From: Candidatus Harpocratesius repetitus | GTDB taxonomy: Archaea > Asgardarchaeota > Lokiarchaeia > Sigyniarchaeales > Promethearchaeaceae | DNA: 64,000 nucleotides | NCBI GenBank assembly: GCA_021498095.1 | Contig: JAIZWK010000001.1 | Span: forward strand, 3,721,450 to 3,785,449 | Reading direction: 5' to 3' | Shown: in pieces, positions 28,140 through 36,256 of the stretch | How the letters are laid out: each line of letters begins with the position of its first letter | How positions within the stretch are numbered: position 1 is the stretch's first letter | Notes under the pieces: model-generated | Told to the model about the DNA's origin: nothing | Seen by the model: only the letters and a program-made list of their open reading frames with translations | Database searches by the model: none | Position numbers and translations under genes: made by a program

Positions 28140-28943
28140 CTATTTTTGATGATATGAAGGAGGAAGAGTATAATAATGCAGTTTATTATTTTGCCAATCA
28201 CGAATTATTAGTTTTTGAACTTCTACTTCGTTTACTCGCCCACCTGATTTCAATCGACCATATCTTTTCCCAATTTTTTCAATTAACTCATCTATTCCAT
28301 CATCATCTTTTAATTGGATCTTGTATGTTCGCTCAAATTGTTCCCTCTTAATTAATGTATAAATTGATTCAACGACAGCCAAAGGATCTTCTAATTTATC
28401 TGCAATCATGCAAGATTTAATAGCCATTTCCATTTCATTTGTCTCATCGATGGGAATAACACCAGGAGTATCAATTAAGTATATTTTATTTGTTAATTTG
28501 ATTTTTTTTATCACTCGTGTATAGCCTGCGCGATTTGAAACTCCAACTTTCTTTTTACCTCTCGTAAGTGCTTCTATTAACGATGATTTTCCTGTATTTG
28601 GATATCCAACAATCAATATATTTGTATTAGAACGAATCACTGTTCTTCGAAAATATTTTTCCAGTTCTATAATTCCCCTATTAAATCGGGCGCTTACTGC
28701 AAAAATTTTGTAACCTTGAGTTTTAAAAAACCGTTTCCATTCTTGCATCACAGATTTTGGAATTATATCTGCTTTATTCATAATCAGATATATTTCTATT
28801 TCTGGGCGATTTTGTTTAACAAAATCTTCGATCATACGATTGTGAGTTCCAAGAGGATTGCGCGCATCAAGGACTTCTAAAATAATATCTGTTTCTTGAA
28901 TTACGGTATTAAAAATATCTTTCCAATGTTTTTCGGTTCTCAT
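28140..28943 (-). CDS. Circularly permuted ribosome-biogenesis-type GTPase (YlqF/MMR1 family)
   Basis: 267 residues with permuted motif order: G4 NKAD (~56-59) and G5 VSAR come first, then G1 GYPNTGKSS, a G2-region Thr in AGYTR and G3 DTPGV. This G4-G5-G1-G2-G3 order defines the YRG/YlqF/NOG2 family, which acts in large ribosomal subunit assembly. The start DARNPLGTHNRMIE matches the family pattern. The C-terminal tail (RDWQNNKLHYYTLPP) is also seen in eukaryotic and archaeal family members. The gene converges on the MEMO gene with ~107 bp between stops. A TTTAAA lies immediately before the ATG and no ribosome site is seen, so the transcript may have little leader. Confidence 0.9.
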   Translation of the reverse strand: MRTEKHWKDIFNTVIQETDIILEVLDARNPLGTHNRMIEDFVKQNRPEIEIYLIMNKADIIPKSVMQEWKRFFKTQGYKIFAVSARFNRGIIELEKYFRRTVIRSNTNILIVGYPNTGKSSLIEALTRGKKKVGVSNRAGYTRVIKKIKLTNKIYLIDTPGVIPIDETNEMEMAIKSCMIADKLEDPLAVVESIYTLIKREQFERTYKIQLKDDDGIDELIEKIGKRYGRLKSGGRVNEVEVQKLIIRDWQNNKLHYYTLPPSYHQK

Positions 28944-29034
28944 TTTAAAAGCATTTTTTTTAATTTTTTTTTATTTGTTTTTTAAACATGAATAGATAAG
29001 CATGTAGAGACTAAATGTAAATTGATTATTAGTG

Positions 29035-29670
29035 CTAATGATTAACCAATTGAAATCTGGCGCGATTATGTATAGAACGATAGCGAAGTTCAAAAAATTC
29101 GAACAAATGATAACCTAATGCTAAGATGTATCCAAAAATAAAATACCAAAAATCTGGAGTTATTAAAGTGATAGATAAGATCATACTGACTCCTGCAAGA
29201 ATTTCAGCGAATTGACACCAAAATGAATTAAAGTATCGCTTAACAAAAAACCATTTATGATCAACTTCTTGAGCCATTAATTCTGGAACCCTATCTAATT
29301 CATCCCTGGCTAAAAGTAAACGTGGACCAATTATATGTCCTGAGAAAAATAAATTCGTTCCCCAGTCAAATAAATCTGCACCTACATGTAATATTGCTAC
29401 AATTCCACAAGCAATAATCCAAAATTTAGCAAATGCAAATCCAATTAGCAATACCAATATTGAAAAATAAATTGAATGGGTAAAAAACATACGATGATTC
29501 TTTTGAGAAGACCAGATTAAGTAAACTATATCAAAATCAGAAATAACAGAAAAGAAGACAATTACCCCATATTGCCACCAAACCAGAGGAACAAACAATG
29601 ATATTAATGATGTAAATATAATTCCTATAGCATAATGAAATGAAAGATGCATTAAGGTAAAAAAGCTCAT
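29035..29670 (-). CDS. YdjM-like membrane-bound metal-dependent hydrolase
   Basis: About 211 residues from the ATG at 29670, or 205 from 29652; the frame stays open to 29760 but that would run into the divergent gene. Motifs SDFDIVY, HRMFFTHS and HVGADLFDWG (Asp and His pairs) match the YdjM/DUF457 family of membrane-associated metal hydrolases, with 4-5 hydrophobic segments around them. The substrate is unknown. An 18-bp tandem duplication (29650-29685) repeats the codons for MSFFTL and so creates two equivalent ATG starts. Confidence 0.8.
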   Translation of the reverse strand: MSFFTLMHLSFHYAIGIIFTSLISLFVPLVWWQYGVIVFFSVISDFDIVYLIWSSQKNHRMFFTHSIYFSILVLLIGFAFAKFWIIACGIVAILHVGADLFDWGTNLFFSGHIIGPRLLLARDELDRVPELMAQEVDHKWFFVKRYFNSFWCQFAEILAGVSMILSITLITPDFWYFIFGYILALGYHLFEFFELRYRSIHNRARFQLVNH

Positions 29671-29685
29671 TAAGGTAAAAAAACT
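29650..29685. repeat. 18-bp tandem duplication at a divergent start region
   Basis: CATTAAGGTAAAAAAGCT and CATTAAGGTAAAAAAACT are adjacent and differ at one base. The repeat falls on the start of the YdjM-like gene and in the leader of the divergent formyltransferase-like gene. Confidence 0.85.
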
Positions 29686-29704
29686 AATTAATTTGAAACA
29701 TTCA

Positions 29705-30880
29705 ATGGAATTTGAACAATTTTTAAAAGAAATCCAAGCAGATAGTAGAGATCGTATCAAACAACTTCATCATTTCGCTAAAAAAGTTTGGCGAGATCGT
29801 AAATTCACACCAATAGATATACAAAATAAATGCATTGAAGCGTGGGATGATTTAGCTAGCAACATGGATTGTAAAATAATCCCTTTAATAAAAATTGATG
29901 AAGATCGTCCTGTTTCTAATCTAATTTTTGGTTCAGGAAGTTTCTCAACAGGAAAATTCCAAATAGAACAATATCTGAAAATTCAAAAACTAGTCTCAAA
30001 TTCCCCAATTTCTCTTCAAGGTATAGTAAGTAATAAATCAGAAGAACATAACTGTAACGCTCAAAAAATTGCAAACGAATTTCAAATTCCTTTAGTTCTG
30101 TTAGATTTTGAAGACTGGTACCATGAATTTATTGATAAAATGGAAAAAAATCCAATTAGGGCAACCCGATATTGGTATCCACCAAATTCAGAGCAAAAAC
30201 CTTCTTTATCCGAACTATCACGCAGATTTAAGATTCGACAACAAGAATTTCATCATTTTCTTGGGGAACAAATTGAATCAAGAATACCTTCCCCTACAGA
30301 TATTGTTAGTGCTCGTGGTTATAATTTTCAATTTTGCAGCCAGATATTCCATCATCAAAGAAATAATCTTCCACATATCAATGATACTCATCCTGCAGAC
30401 CTCTCATTTCTCGATCCAGAGACACATGAAAAACTATACGCTGGCTGGCAGGCGGGAGCAGTTCAAACCATGATCGATGATAATATCCATGAAATTTATC
30501 GTGGAAGTCTTATTGAAGTTGGGTACATGGATTCTATCTCTCAAATTTCCGAATTAGATACAGGTGCTCTTTTATCATTAGGAAAAGGTGTAAAAATCCC
30601 TGCAGATCAAGATCCCCCATTTTCAGCACAACAAATCCAATCTGCAATGAAAATAGTTGATGATTATTTTTATTGCACGTTAGAACCGACGGGATTAATT
30701 TTATTCTGGGGTATTACAGACCGCCCTGTTCCTGTAATATATCAAGACTTAAATGGAAAACCGGTAATAATCAAACAGCATGCCGTAGTTGTTGGAGATA
30801 AATTTCATAGTGGAATTCATGCTTGGGGTCAAGATCTCTCAAAAGATCTGAAAGAATTAGAAGAATTTCTTAAATTTTAG
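29705..30880 (+). CDS. Formyltransferase-fold (PurN/Fmt-like) protein
   Basis: 391 residues from the ATG at 29705 (a TTG at 29693 is in frame). The N-terminal half looks like a Rossmann-type formyltransferase core (LQGIVSNKSEEHNCNAQKIANEFQIPLVLLDFEDW, cf. the PurN pattern of IVSN...A...IP). The C-terminal half has THPADLSFLDP, matching NIHPSLLP of PurN around the catalytic His, and SELDTGALL matching the catalytic Asp loop (D-x-G). The position of the catalytic Asn appears to be Asp or shifted (INDTHP). About 80 extra residues precede the core and the C-terminus carries GVKIPADQDPPF and a short extra domain. The homology is inferred from motif order, so a new subfamily or altered substrate is likely. 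Not linked to purine or tRNA genes here. Confidence 0.6.
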   Translation: MEFEQFLKEIQADSRDRIKQLHHFAKKVWRDRKFTPIDIQNKCIEAWDDLASNMDCKIIPLIKIDEDRPVSNLIFGSGSFSTGKFQIEQYLKIQKLVSNSPISLQGIVSNKSEEHNCNAQKIANEFQIPLVLLDFEDWYHEFIDKMEKNPIRATRYWYPPNSEQKPSLSELSRRFKIRQQEFHHFLGEQIESRIPSPTDIVSARGYNFQFCSQIFHHQRNNLPHINDTHPADLSFLDPETHEKLYAGWQAGAVQTMIDDNIHEIYRGSLIEVGYMDSISQISELDTGALLSLGKGVKIPADQDPPFSAQQIQSAMKIVDDYFYCTLEPTGLILFWGITDRPVPVIYQDLNGKPVIIKQHAVVVGDKFHSGIHAWGQDLSKDLKELEEFLKF

Positions 30881-30925
30881 AATTTATCCTACTTTTATTA
30901 CTAAAATTTTAACATTTATGAATAA

Positions 30926-31771
30926 TCAAGAGTGTAGTTTAAGAACAGATATTTGTGAAGATTCTTTTTTTTCTTTTTCTCTTTCTTTTCTAATTAAGTT
31001 AGGAAAATCTAAATTCACTGTTTTTATCATAATTCCTGCATGAGAACCAAGTTCACTTAAATGGAGTTGGGCAGGACTTGTTTTTCCTTTGATGAATGAA
31101 ATGATTTTACTGCCACCTTTAAACTTACGCCCATATGCAGAATACACAGAGTTACATGACACAATAGGAATTCGATGTTCAAGAGCTCTGGCTTGAAGAT
31201 AAATTTTCCAATTTTCCATACCATCATTCCTAATTAGAGTCGGTGAGAATATTATTTCTGAACCATGGGCAATAGCCTCTGAAATCAATGTCGAAGATAT
31301 ATGCAAATCAAAACAAATTAAAATACTGAATGTAAAACCAAGCTTTGAATCATGAAAACAAACTAATCGAGATCCCGGATTTAATATTTTCTTTTCGATT
31401 CCATAAAGATGAATTTTCCGCTGATAGAATTGTTCATTTCCATTTTCATCAAAATAATAGCATACAACAACAGGTTTGTTAAAATCAGAGGATTTTTCCC
31501 AAATCCCACCTGAAATAATTGAAATATGATATTTTTTAGCCCAAAATTTCACCAAATTATATTGCAAACCTCGTTCTTCTTGAAAAAGAGAAAAACACTC
31601 TTTACTTGATATCATAGATAAATCTAAATGATACCACCGTTCTGGAAGACATAAAATATCAGGTTTCTTTTGAACTGCTTGTTTAATTAAGATTTCGATT
31701 TGTTCAAAATTCTCCTGATTATTATGGGTAAGTTCTGGTTGAACTAGAGCAATCTTTACTTTTTTTGCCAT
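30926..31771 (-). CDS. Carbon-nitrogen hydrolase (nitrilase superfamily)
   Basis: 281 residues. The Glu-Lys-Cys triad is complete: Glu44 (CLPERW), Lys119 (QRKIHL) and Cys153 (LICFDL). NPGSRL follows the Lys and a second Glu lies in the SEAIAHGSEIIFSP region. The family covers amidases, nitrilases and omega-amidases; the substrate is not evident. The N-terminal KIALVQPELTHNNQENFEQI is standard. It starts 6 bp after the EndA stop on the same strand, so the two are probably co-transcribed. The C-terminal ~20 residues are Lys/Glu rich. Confidence 0.93.
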   Translation of the reverse strand: MAKKVKIALVQPELTHNNQENFEQIEILIKQAVQKKPDILCLPERWYHLDLSMISSKECFSLFQEERGLQYNLVKFWAKKYHISIISGGIWEKSSDFNKPVVVCYYFDENGNEQFYQRKIHLYGIEKKILNPGSRLVCFHDSKLGFTFSILICFDLHISSTLISEAIAHGSEIIFSPTLIRNDGMENWKIYLQARALEHRIPIVSCNSVYSAYGRKFKGGSKIISFIKGKTSPAQLHLSELGSHAGIMIKTVNLDFPNLIRKEREKEKKESSQISVLKLHS

Positions 31772-31777
31772 TCATTT

Positions 31778-32410
31778 TCACGGTTTAAACCATTTAAACG
31801 AATAATATGTTTTCGTTGTAGGATTTGCTAAAATAAAGCGTTTTTTAACACTTGTCGCTAATCTAGCACTTCGAACAACATCTATTGATGATATTTTTGC
31901 ATAAGGGGATAAAACTTGAATACAGAATGAAGAATGATCAATTCCAGGTCCTTTTCGATAAACAATAAAATCTGCACCAAATTTTTGCCCAGGCCGTGGA
32001 ATATATTTTTTCTCACGTAAATCCTCATAAATTATATATCTTTCTTCAAAAAACGGATAATTTTTAATACAAAAATTATAGAATTCCGAAGAATTCCATG
32101 TTTTTATGGTGTTGTTTTGAAAAGAATGAATAAGAATGATATTTTTCTTTAAAAGGTAATATGATTCTAGTGCCGAAAGTTCTAAGGGTCGTTGAAAGGG
32201 TTCTGTTTTTGGTTTTCGAATACCCACAGGTATACCAAAATATCGTCCAAATCCATATAAGAGATAGCCATGAATGTGATTAAAAATCAAGATTTTTTTC
32301 CCAATCAATTTTGCTTCAATAGGCTCATCTGGTAGTTGCCCTTCTTGGAGTGTTTTTTCAACTAAGGGATCAATATTTTCATCCAATTCGGGATAGGATA
32401 ATGGACTCAT
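31778..32410 (-). CDS. endA: tRNA-splicing endonuclease
   Basis: 210 residues, short homotetramer-type EndA. The C-terminal catalytic domain has YEDLREKKYIPRPGQKFGADFIVYRKG (in part), with catalytic Tyr151, His159 (GIDHSS) and Lys189/190 (SVKKRF). The spacing matches the known Tyr-His-Lys triad, and the conserved SARLATSVKK helix is present. The N-terminal half (GRYFGIPVGI, LSALESYYLL) is the usual N domain. The enzyme cuts intron-containing pre-tRNAs at bulge-helix-bulge motifs. It is upstream of the nitrilase gene. Confidence 0.93.
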   Translation of the reverse strand: MSPLSYPELDENIDPLVEKTLQEGQLPDEPIEAKLIGKKILIFNHIHGYLLYGFGRYFGIPVGIRKPKTEPFQRPLELSALESYYLLKKNIILIHSFQNNTIKTWNSSEFYNFCIKNYPFFEERYIIYEDLREKKYIPRPGQKFGADFIVYRKGPGIDHSSFCIQVLSPYAKISSIDVVRSARLATSVKKRFILANPTTKTYYSFKWFKP

Positions 32411-32807
32411 TATGTAGTAAAAGGATTTCTTTTGCCATAAAGTTAATCATTTTAAGAGCTTTTATCAACATTTGATAGATTAATAAAAAAATAAAAATCC
32501 TGCATAATTTACGCATTTATCAATATTCCATCCTAATTTGAAATTTGTCGATCAGAAATTTAGAACTTTTTTTATCAAGTTCAACTATAATTTGATTAAA
32601 AATAGTCAAAAATCGACCCATAATTATATTTTCTAAAGTTCATTTTTGCCGACTGAAATAATTCTTGGATAGAATTGATTATTGTCGGAAAACTAAAGAT
32701 GAAAATGGTAATTCAGTCAAAAATAAAGATGCTACTAGAACCTCTTAAGAAATCGAGAAGTAAATTTAGAAATATAACTATTTTTTTATAAAAATTTAAA
32801 AAGAATT
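32411..32807. other. Gene-free 397-bp A/T-rich gap with a bulged hairpin
   Basis: There is no open frame of plausible length or composition on either strand. The gap must hold the promoter of endA on the minus strand and the terminator of the small zinc-ribbon gene would lie on the other side. Its only clear structure is the hairpin at 32645-32692. No tRNA-like sequence was seen. Confidence 0.6.
32645..32692. ncRNA. Candidate structured RNA: bulged hairpin in gene-free gap
   Basis: CCGAC (32649-32653) pairs with GTCGG (32684-32688). After a 3x3 internal loop, AATAATTC (32657-32664) pairs with GAATT-G-ATT (32672-32680), leaving a single G bulged and a 7-base loop TTGGATA. Three more T:A pairs extend the outer end past one mismatch. 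This is G/C-clamped in a very A/T-rich gap. It may be a small RNA, a leader element or an operator; the strand is undecided. Confidence 0.3.
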
Positions 32808-33167
32808 TTAAAAATTTAACTTAAAACCACAATTAAAACATGTTTTAGCACCAGTTGGGCTTTCAAAGCCACATCTTGGACATCTAACAACTAAACTAGG
32901 CCGATATTCTACATTAAACCTAATTTGCTTCTCAATTTTTAAATCCAAAGCATGTTTCTTTTTTTGAGCTCGAGCGATATGTATTCTTTCTAATCGTCTT
33001 GAAACTATTTGAGGATTAAATAAGAAGGGAAGAATAAATAAAAGCAAGGCTTCTATTAGGATAGCCCACTTGGTGAAACTGGTTTCATTACCTGTTGTAA
33101 TTTTCTTTATATCATTTCCGATTAATGTCAATAAAAAAATAGAAACAACGAGAGAAAGAACCGGCAT
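32808..33167 (-). CDS. Small membrane protein with C-terminal zinc ribbon
   Basis: 119 residues from the ATG at 33167. Two hydrophobic segments (about 3-17 and 32-52) are followed by a basic helical linker and a C-terminal zinc ribbon, CPRCGF...CFNCGF, with the two CxxC pairs 14 residues apart. The open frame continues upstream for 20 codons to a TAG at 33234-33236. An AGGAG at 33231-33235 lies directly before this extension, which has no ATG/GTG/TTG, so a longer protein from a rare start is possible. Membrane plus cytoplasmic zinc ribbon recalls the subtilase tail at 21 kb. Function unknown. Confidence 0.7.
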   Translation of the reverse strand: MPVLSLVVSIFLLTLIGNDIKKITTGNETSFTKWAILIEALLLFILPFLFNPQIVSRRLERIHIARAQKKKHALDLKIEKQIRFNVEYRPSLVVRCPRCGFESPTGAKTCFNCGFKLNF

Positions 33168-33425
33168 TACAACTCGTGAAAATATTCCTTTTGTTTTTTT
33201 TTCTGGTTTTGTTTGATCGATTCTAATCCGCTCCTAGAATTAAAATTTATTACTCGTGAATAAAAATTTTTTTATCTTTGATTTTTTGGACTAGATGATT
33301 AGATAATTTTCAAAAAAAGACGATGACACCTCAGATTGCTCTCAATTATCATCTACTTATCAGAAAGTATATATTTTTTTCCAATATGTATCAAGCAAAT
33401 GCCTTATCATCATTGGTGTAAAGAT

Positions 33426-33433
33426 AAAAAAAA
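33426..33433 (-). terminator. T-tract terminator of the A-ATPase operon
   Basis: Eight A on the plus strand, i.e. a T8 run on the coding strand, lie about 28 bp beyond the stop of the last ATPase gene, in an A/T-rich sequence. This fits an archaeal U-tract terminator. Confidence 0.45.
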
Positions 33434-33460
33434 GTAAAATATTAAATCGTTATTTTCACA

Positions 33461-35563
33461 TTATTGAAATTCAATTAAACTATATTTTGTTTCAATATCA
33501 AGATATTCAAAGGGAATCCCATCTGCTTGATAAAACTTCCCAAAGAATTCATAGAAAGTTAAACGAAGAGCATGCACTGCAGCTAAAACAGATTCTAAAA
33601 CAATAACAAAAAGATTCCCAAAAATAAGAATAATAATTATTCCAATTTCAGATTCAAAAAATGCCACCATCGATGTAATAACGAGCATCAAACCAATATG
33701 AGCCATTGCTAATGCAAGTAATCGAGTATAACTTGCTACATTAGAAAGCATACTTAAATATGTTTCAGATACGTCAACTGCTTGTTCTCCGATTAAGCTA
33801 CCGACTGATTCTCCTTTTAAATATGATATCCCTATTAATTTTCCTATAGGTTTTCCAATAAGAATTGGAATTGTTGGAAGAAGTACTGTAAGAATTGGAT
33901 AAGGTATAGCAGAATCTGGAGAGAACCAAGCTTTAAGATCAAAGTTATAAGTAAAAATAACATATGTTCCACCAAATAACATAGCCATTTTCCAAATTGG
34001 TTCTACAAACGCCAAATATACCTTATGATTTTGAATATCATTTAGAAATTGAATTGAAAAACCCAAACTAAGATGGATTACCCCAATTATCAAAGAAACT
34101 TTTAAAACTGTAGTAACATCTTCCATTGGGCTTGCAAATACAGGATTTATTAAATCACCATTTCCAAATATCTCACCATACAAAAATCCTGCACCCATTG
34201 CAGCGATTCCAAGCCACATTAATAAAAATCCACCATCGTACATATTACTTGATTTCTTTTTTCGATTTAAGAAAATAATTAACAATCCAAGAGCAAATAA
34301 AATAAAACCATGTCCAACATCTCCAAACATTAAACCGAATAGTAAGGGATATGTCAAAGCAACGATTGGAGTAGGATCAATTTCAGAATAATTAGTAACT
34401 CCATATAACTGAGTCAATAAGCGAAATGGTTTGAATATTTTAGGTGTTTTTACTAATGAAGGTACATTTTCAATATTTTCTTCATCTTCAAATCGTGAAA
34501 TTTCATATTCTTCATCAGAAGTCCCAACTTCTTTTACTCCACCTTGAAGATCGTTTTGATTTCTTTTTACAGGTTGAACAAAAATGCGTATTTCAGAATG
34601 AAATCGTTTATCAAATTCAGATAAAATTTCATCTTGCTTTTTTGTTGGAATAAAACCATTTAATCGAACGATATCCCCTCTATATGTTTCTCTAAATTGT
34701 TCTTCTATAAAATTATACTTCCGACAATTTTTCATAATTTCGAGATAACCTCTAAATTTTACTGCACTTTTTTTATAGATTTCAATTGCTTCAAGACTTT
34801 CTAAATATCTTTTTTCAGCTTCGTTAATTTTTTCTTGAAGAAGATGAGAATCAAAACCTTCTTCATTTAAATAATCAAGAAAATCTTCAATCTTAGTTGC
34901 AGCTTGACAAATAGAGGTAATTTCTTCATCATGACTTTTATGATAAATCAGAAAAAATGCAGTAGTTTCAGTGTTAATATCATTAAATTCTAAAATTACA
35001 GGAATTTCTTCATGCTCTAAAGCCAGTTCAAGCTCAGTAAAATCGTTATGTCCCATGAAGCATAATTTAAATCTTAATTGATCAAACCATTCAAAACAGA
35101 TTTTATTTGCTTTATATTCAGTAGTAAGCCAAATAAATATCTCTTTTTGAAGATTTAAATTGGTTTTTTCCCTAAAAAATTTCTCTCGATTATTAATATA
35201 TCCCTTTACCATTCTTATATCATGAGAGACTTCTTCATAAAGTTTATCAACGACATCTTTAACTTGAGAAGCGGTATAAATAAGACGTTGATCTTCTGGA
35301 GGGATTTCAATATCATCTGGATCGATATTCAATTTTTGAAAATAATAAATTAATTTTTCTTCAATTTCTGCTAATTTTTGTTCCATTTCTTCAATGTCTT
35401 TATTTAACTGCCTTTCTCTACGTAAATGATGGTGAGTTTTTTTCTCTGTTTGTTTAAATTCTTGGATATGAATTTGATATTTAGGTACCAAATTAAGTAA
35501 AGCAGGAACTTTACTCTTATGAATAGCAATTTTTAGGAAACTCATTTTCTCTGGAGTTAACAT
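33461..35563 (-). CDS. atpI: A-type ATP synthase subunit I/a
   Basis: 700 residues. The first ~380 are cytoplasmic with long coiled-coil arms (about 40-125 and 245-290). The C-terminal half has seven or eight TMs starting near residue 395 (FRLLTQLYGVTNYSEIDPTP precedes TM1, the family hallmark). The essential proton-path arginine is in SYTRLLALAMAH (~613). It forms the half-channels next to the K ring. It is the last gene of the operon, which is unusual because archaeal operons commonly place I near the start. The ATG follows GGTGA by 7 bp and lies 21 bp after the subunit D stop. Confidence 0.95.
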   Translation of the reverse strand: MLTPEKMSFLKIAIHKSKVPALLNLVPKYQIHIQEFKQTEKKTHHHLRRERQLNKDIEEMEQKLAEIEEKLIYYFQKLNIDPDDIEIPPEDQRLIYTASQVKDVVDKLYEEVSHDIRMVKGYINNREKFFREKTNLNLQKEIFIWLTTEYKANKICFEWFDQLRFKLCFMGHNDFTELELALEHEEIPVILEFNDINTETTAFFLIYHKSHDEEITSICQAATKIEDFLDYLNEEGFDSHLLQEKINEAEKRYLESLEAIEIYKKSAVKFRGYLEIMKNCRKYNFIEEQFRETYRGDIVRLNGFIPTKKQDEILSEFDKRFHSEIRIFVQPVKRNQNDLQGGVKEVGTSDEEYEISRFEDEENIENVPSLVKTPKIFKPFRLLTQLYGVTNYSEIDPTPIVALTYPLLFGLMFGDVGHGFILFALGLLIIFLNRKKKSSNMYDGGFLLMWLGIAAMGAGFLYGEIFGNGDLINPVFASPMEDVTTVLKVSLIIGVIHLSLGFSIQFLNDIQNHKVYLAFVEPIWKMAMLFGGTYVIFTYNFDLKAWFSPDSAIPYPILTVLLPTIPILIGKPIGKLIGISYLKGESVGSLIGEQAVDVSETYLSMLSNVASYTRLLALAMAHIGLMLVITSMVAFFESEIGIIIILIFGNLFVIVLESVLAAVHALRLTFYEFFGKFYQADGIPFEYLDIETKYSLIEFQ

Positions 35564-35584
35564 GTTATTTTCACCATTTTTTAA

Positions 35585-36223
35585 TTATGATTCTTCAATT
35601 TCTAAAAATTCTTTTATTTTCTTTAAACGGATGAATTCTTCTCGTTCACCGTCTGAGAGTATGTCTTCAATGACACGTATATCATTATTTAATTTAGGAA
35701 TTACCAAATCTTCCAAAGCATCGATTCTTCTATTGATTTTTTTATAATTCTCAGAAATACGATACATACGTTTATCTAATTCTCCTAATTTTACCAAAAT
35801 TTTTAAAGATTCATGAAGGTTTTTGATTAAAATATCAATATGAAGAGCCGTGTCATAAAATGAATAAGAAGGAAGATATTCATGGGTTTCTTTCAATTTA
35901 ATTTCAGGTAAATCAATACCTCCCCGATGTATATAAGTAAGTTCTATTTTTGGATCTAATTTTGAAAGATTGTATAAAGAGATCCGCTCTACTTTTTCTT
36001 TTCCAATAAATTGATAGGTTTCTTTTAATAATTCCATGTTAGCTAATAGAGTTTCTCTCATTTGATTTCTAACTCTAAAAAAAGATGATGAAGTATTTTG
36101 TAATAAATTATGTAGTTGTTCTCTCTTTATTTCGAGAAGAGACTCCCCTCTTTGAGAAAAATTGCGCTTTTTCTTTAATCGAGTCAATTCTGGTTTTGTT
36201 GGTTTAACTTTTTGAAATGACAT
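35585..36223 (-). CDS. atpD: A-type ATP synthase subunit D (central stalk)
   Basis: 212 residues, the normal length. The N-terminal KPTKPELTRLKKK and the long paired helices are characteristic of the rotary shaft (homologue of V-ATPase D, analogous to gamma). The C-terminal helix NRRIDALEDLVIPKLNNDI contains the conserved RR/VNALE-type motif. It couples ATP chemistry in A3B3 to rotation of the K ring. AAGGA before the ATG supports the start. It lies between subunits B and I. Confidence 0.95.
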   Translation of the reverse strand: MSFQKVKPTKPELTRLKKKRNFSQRGESLLEIKREQLHNLLQNTSSSFFRVRNQMRETLLANMELLKETYQFIGKEKVERISLYNLSKLDPKIELTYIHRGGIDLPEIKLKETHEYLPSYSFYDTALHIDILIKNLHESLKILVKLGELDKRMYRISENYKKINRRIDALEDLVIPKLNNDIRVIEDILSDGEREEFIRLKKIKEFLEIEES

Positions 36224-36256
36224 GTATTTTTCCTTCTTTGAATAAATTCTTTAGAC

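Noticed and set aside
28022..28351. A 109-codon plus-strand frame downstream of the MEMO gene
   Set aside because: Most of it lies opposite the C-terminus of the permuted GTPase; its Phe/His/Leu-rich translation is typical of an antisense shadow.
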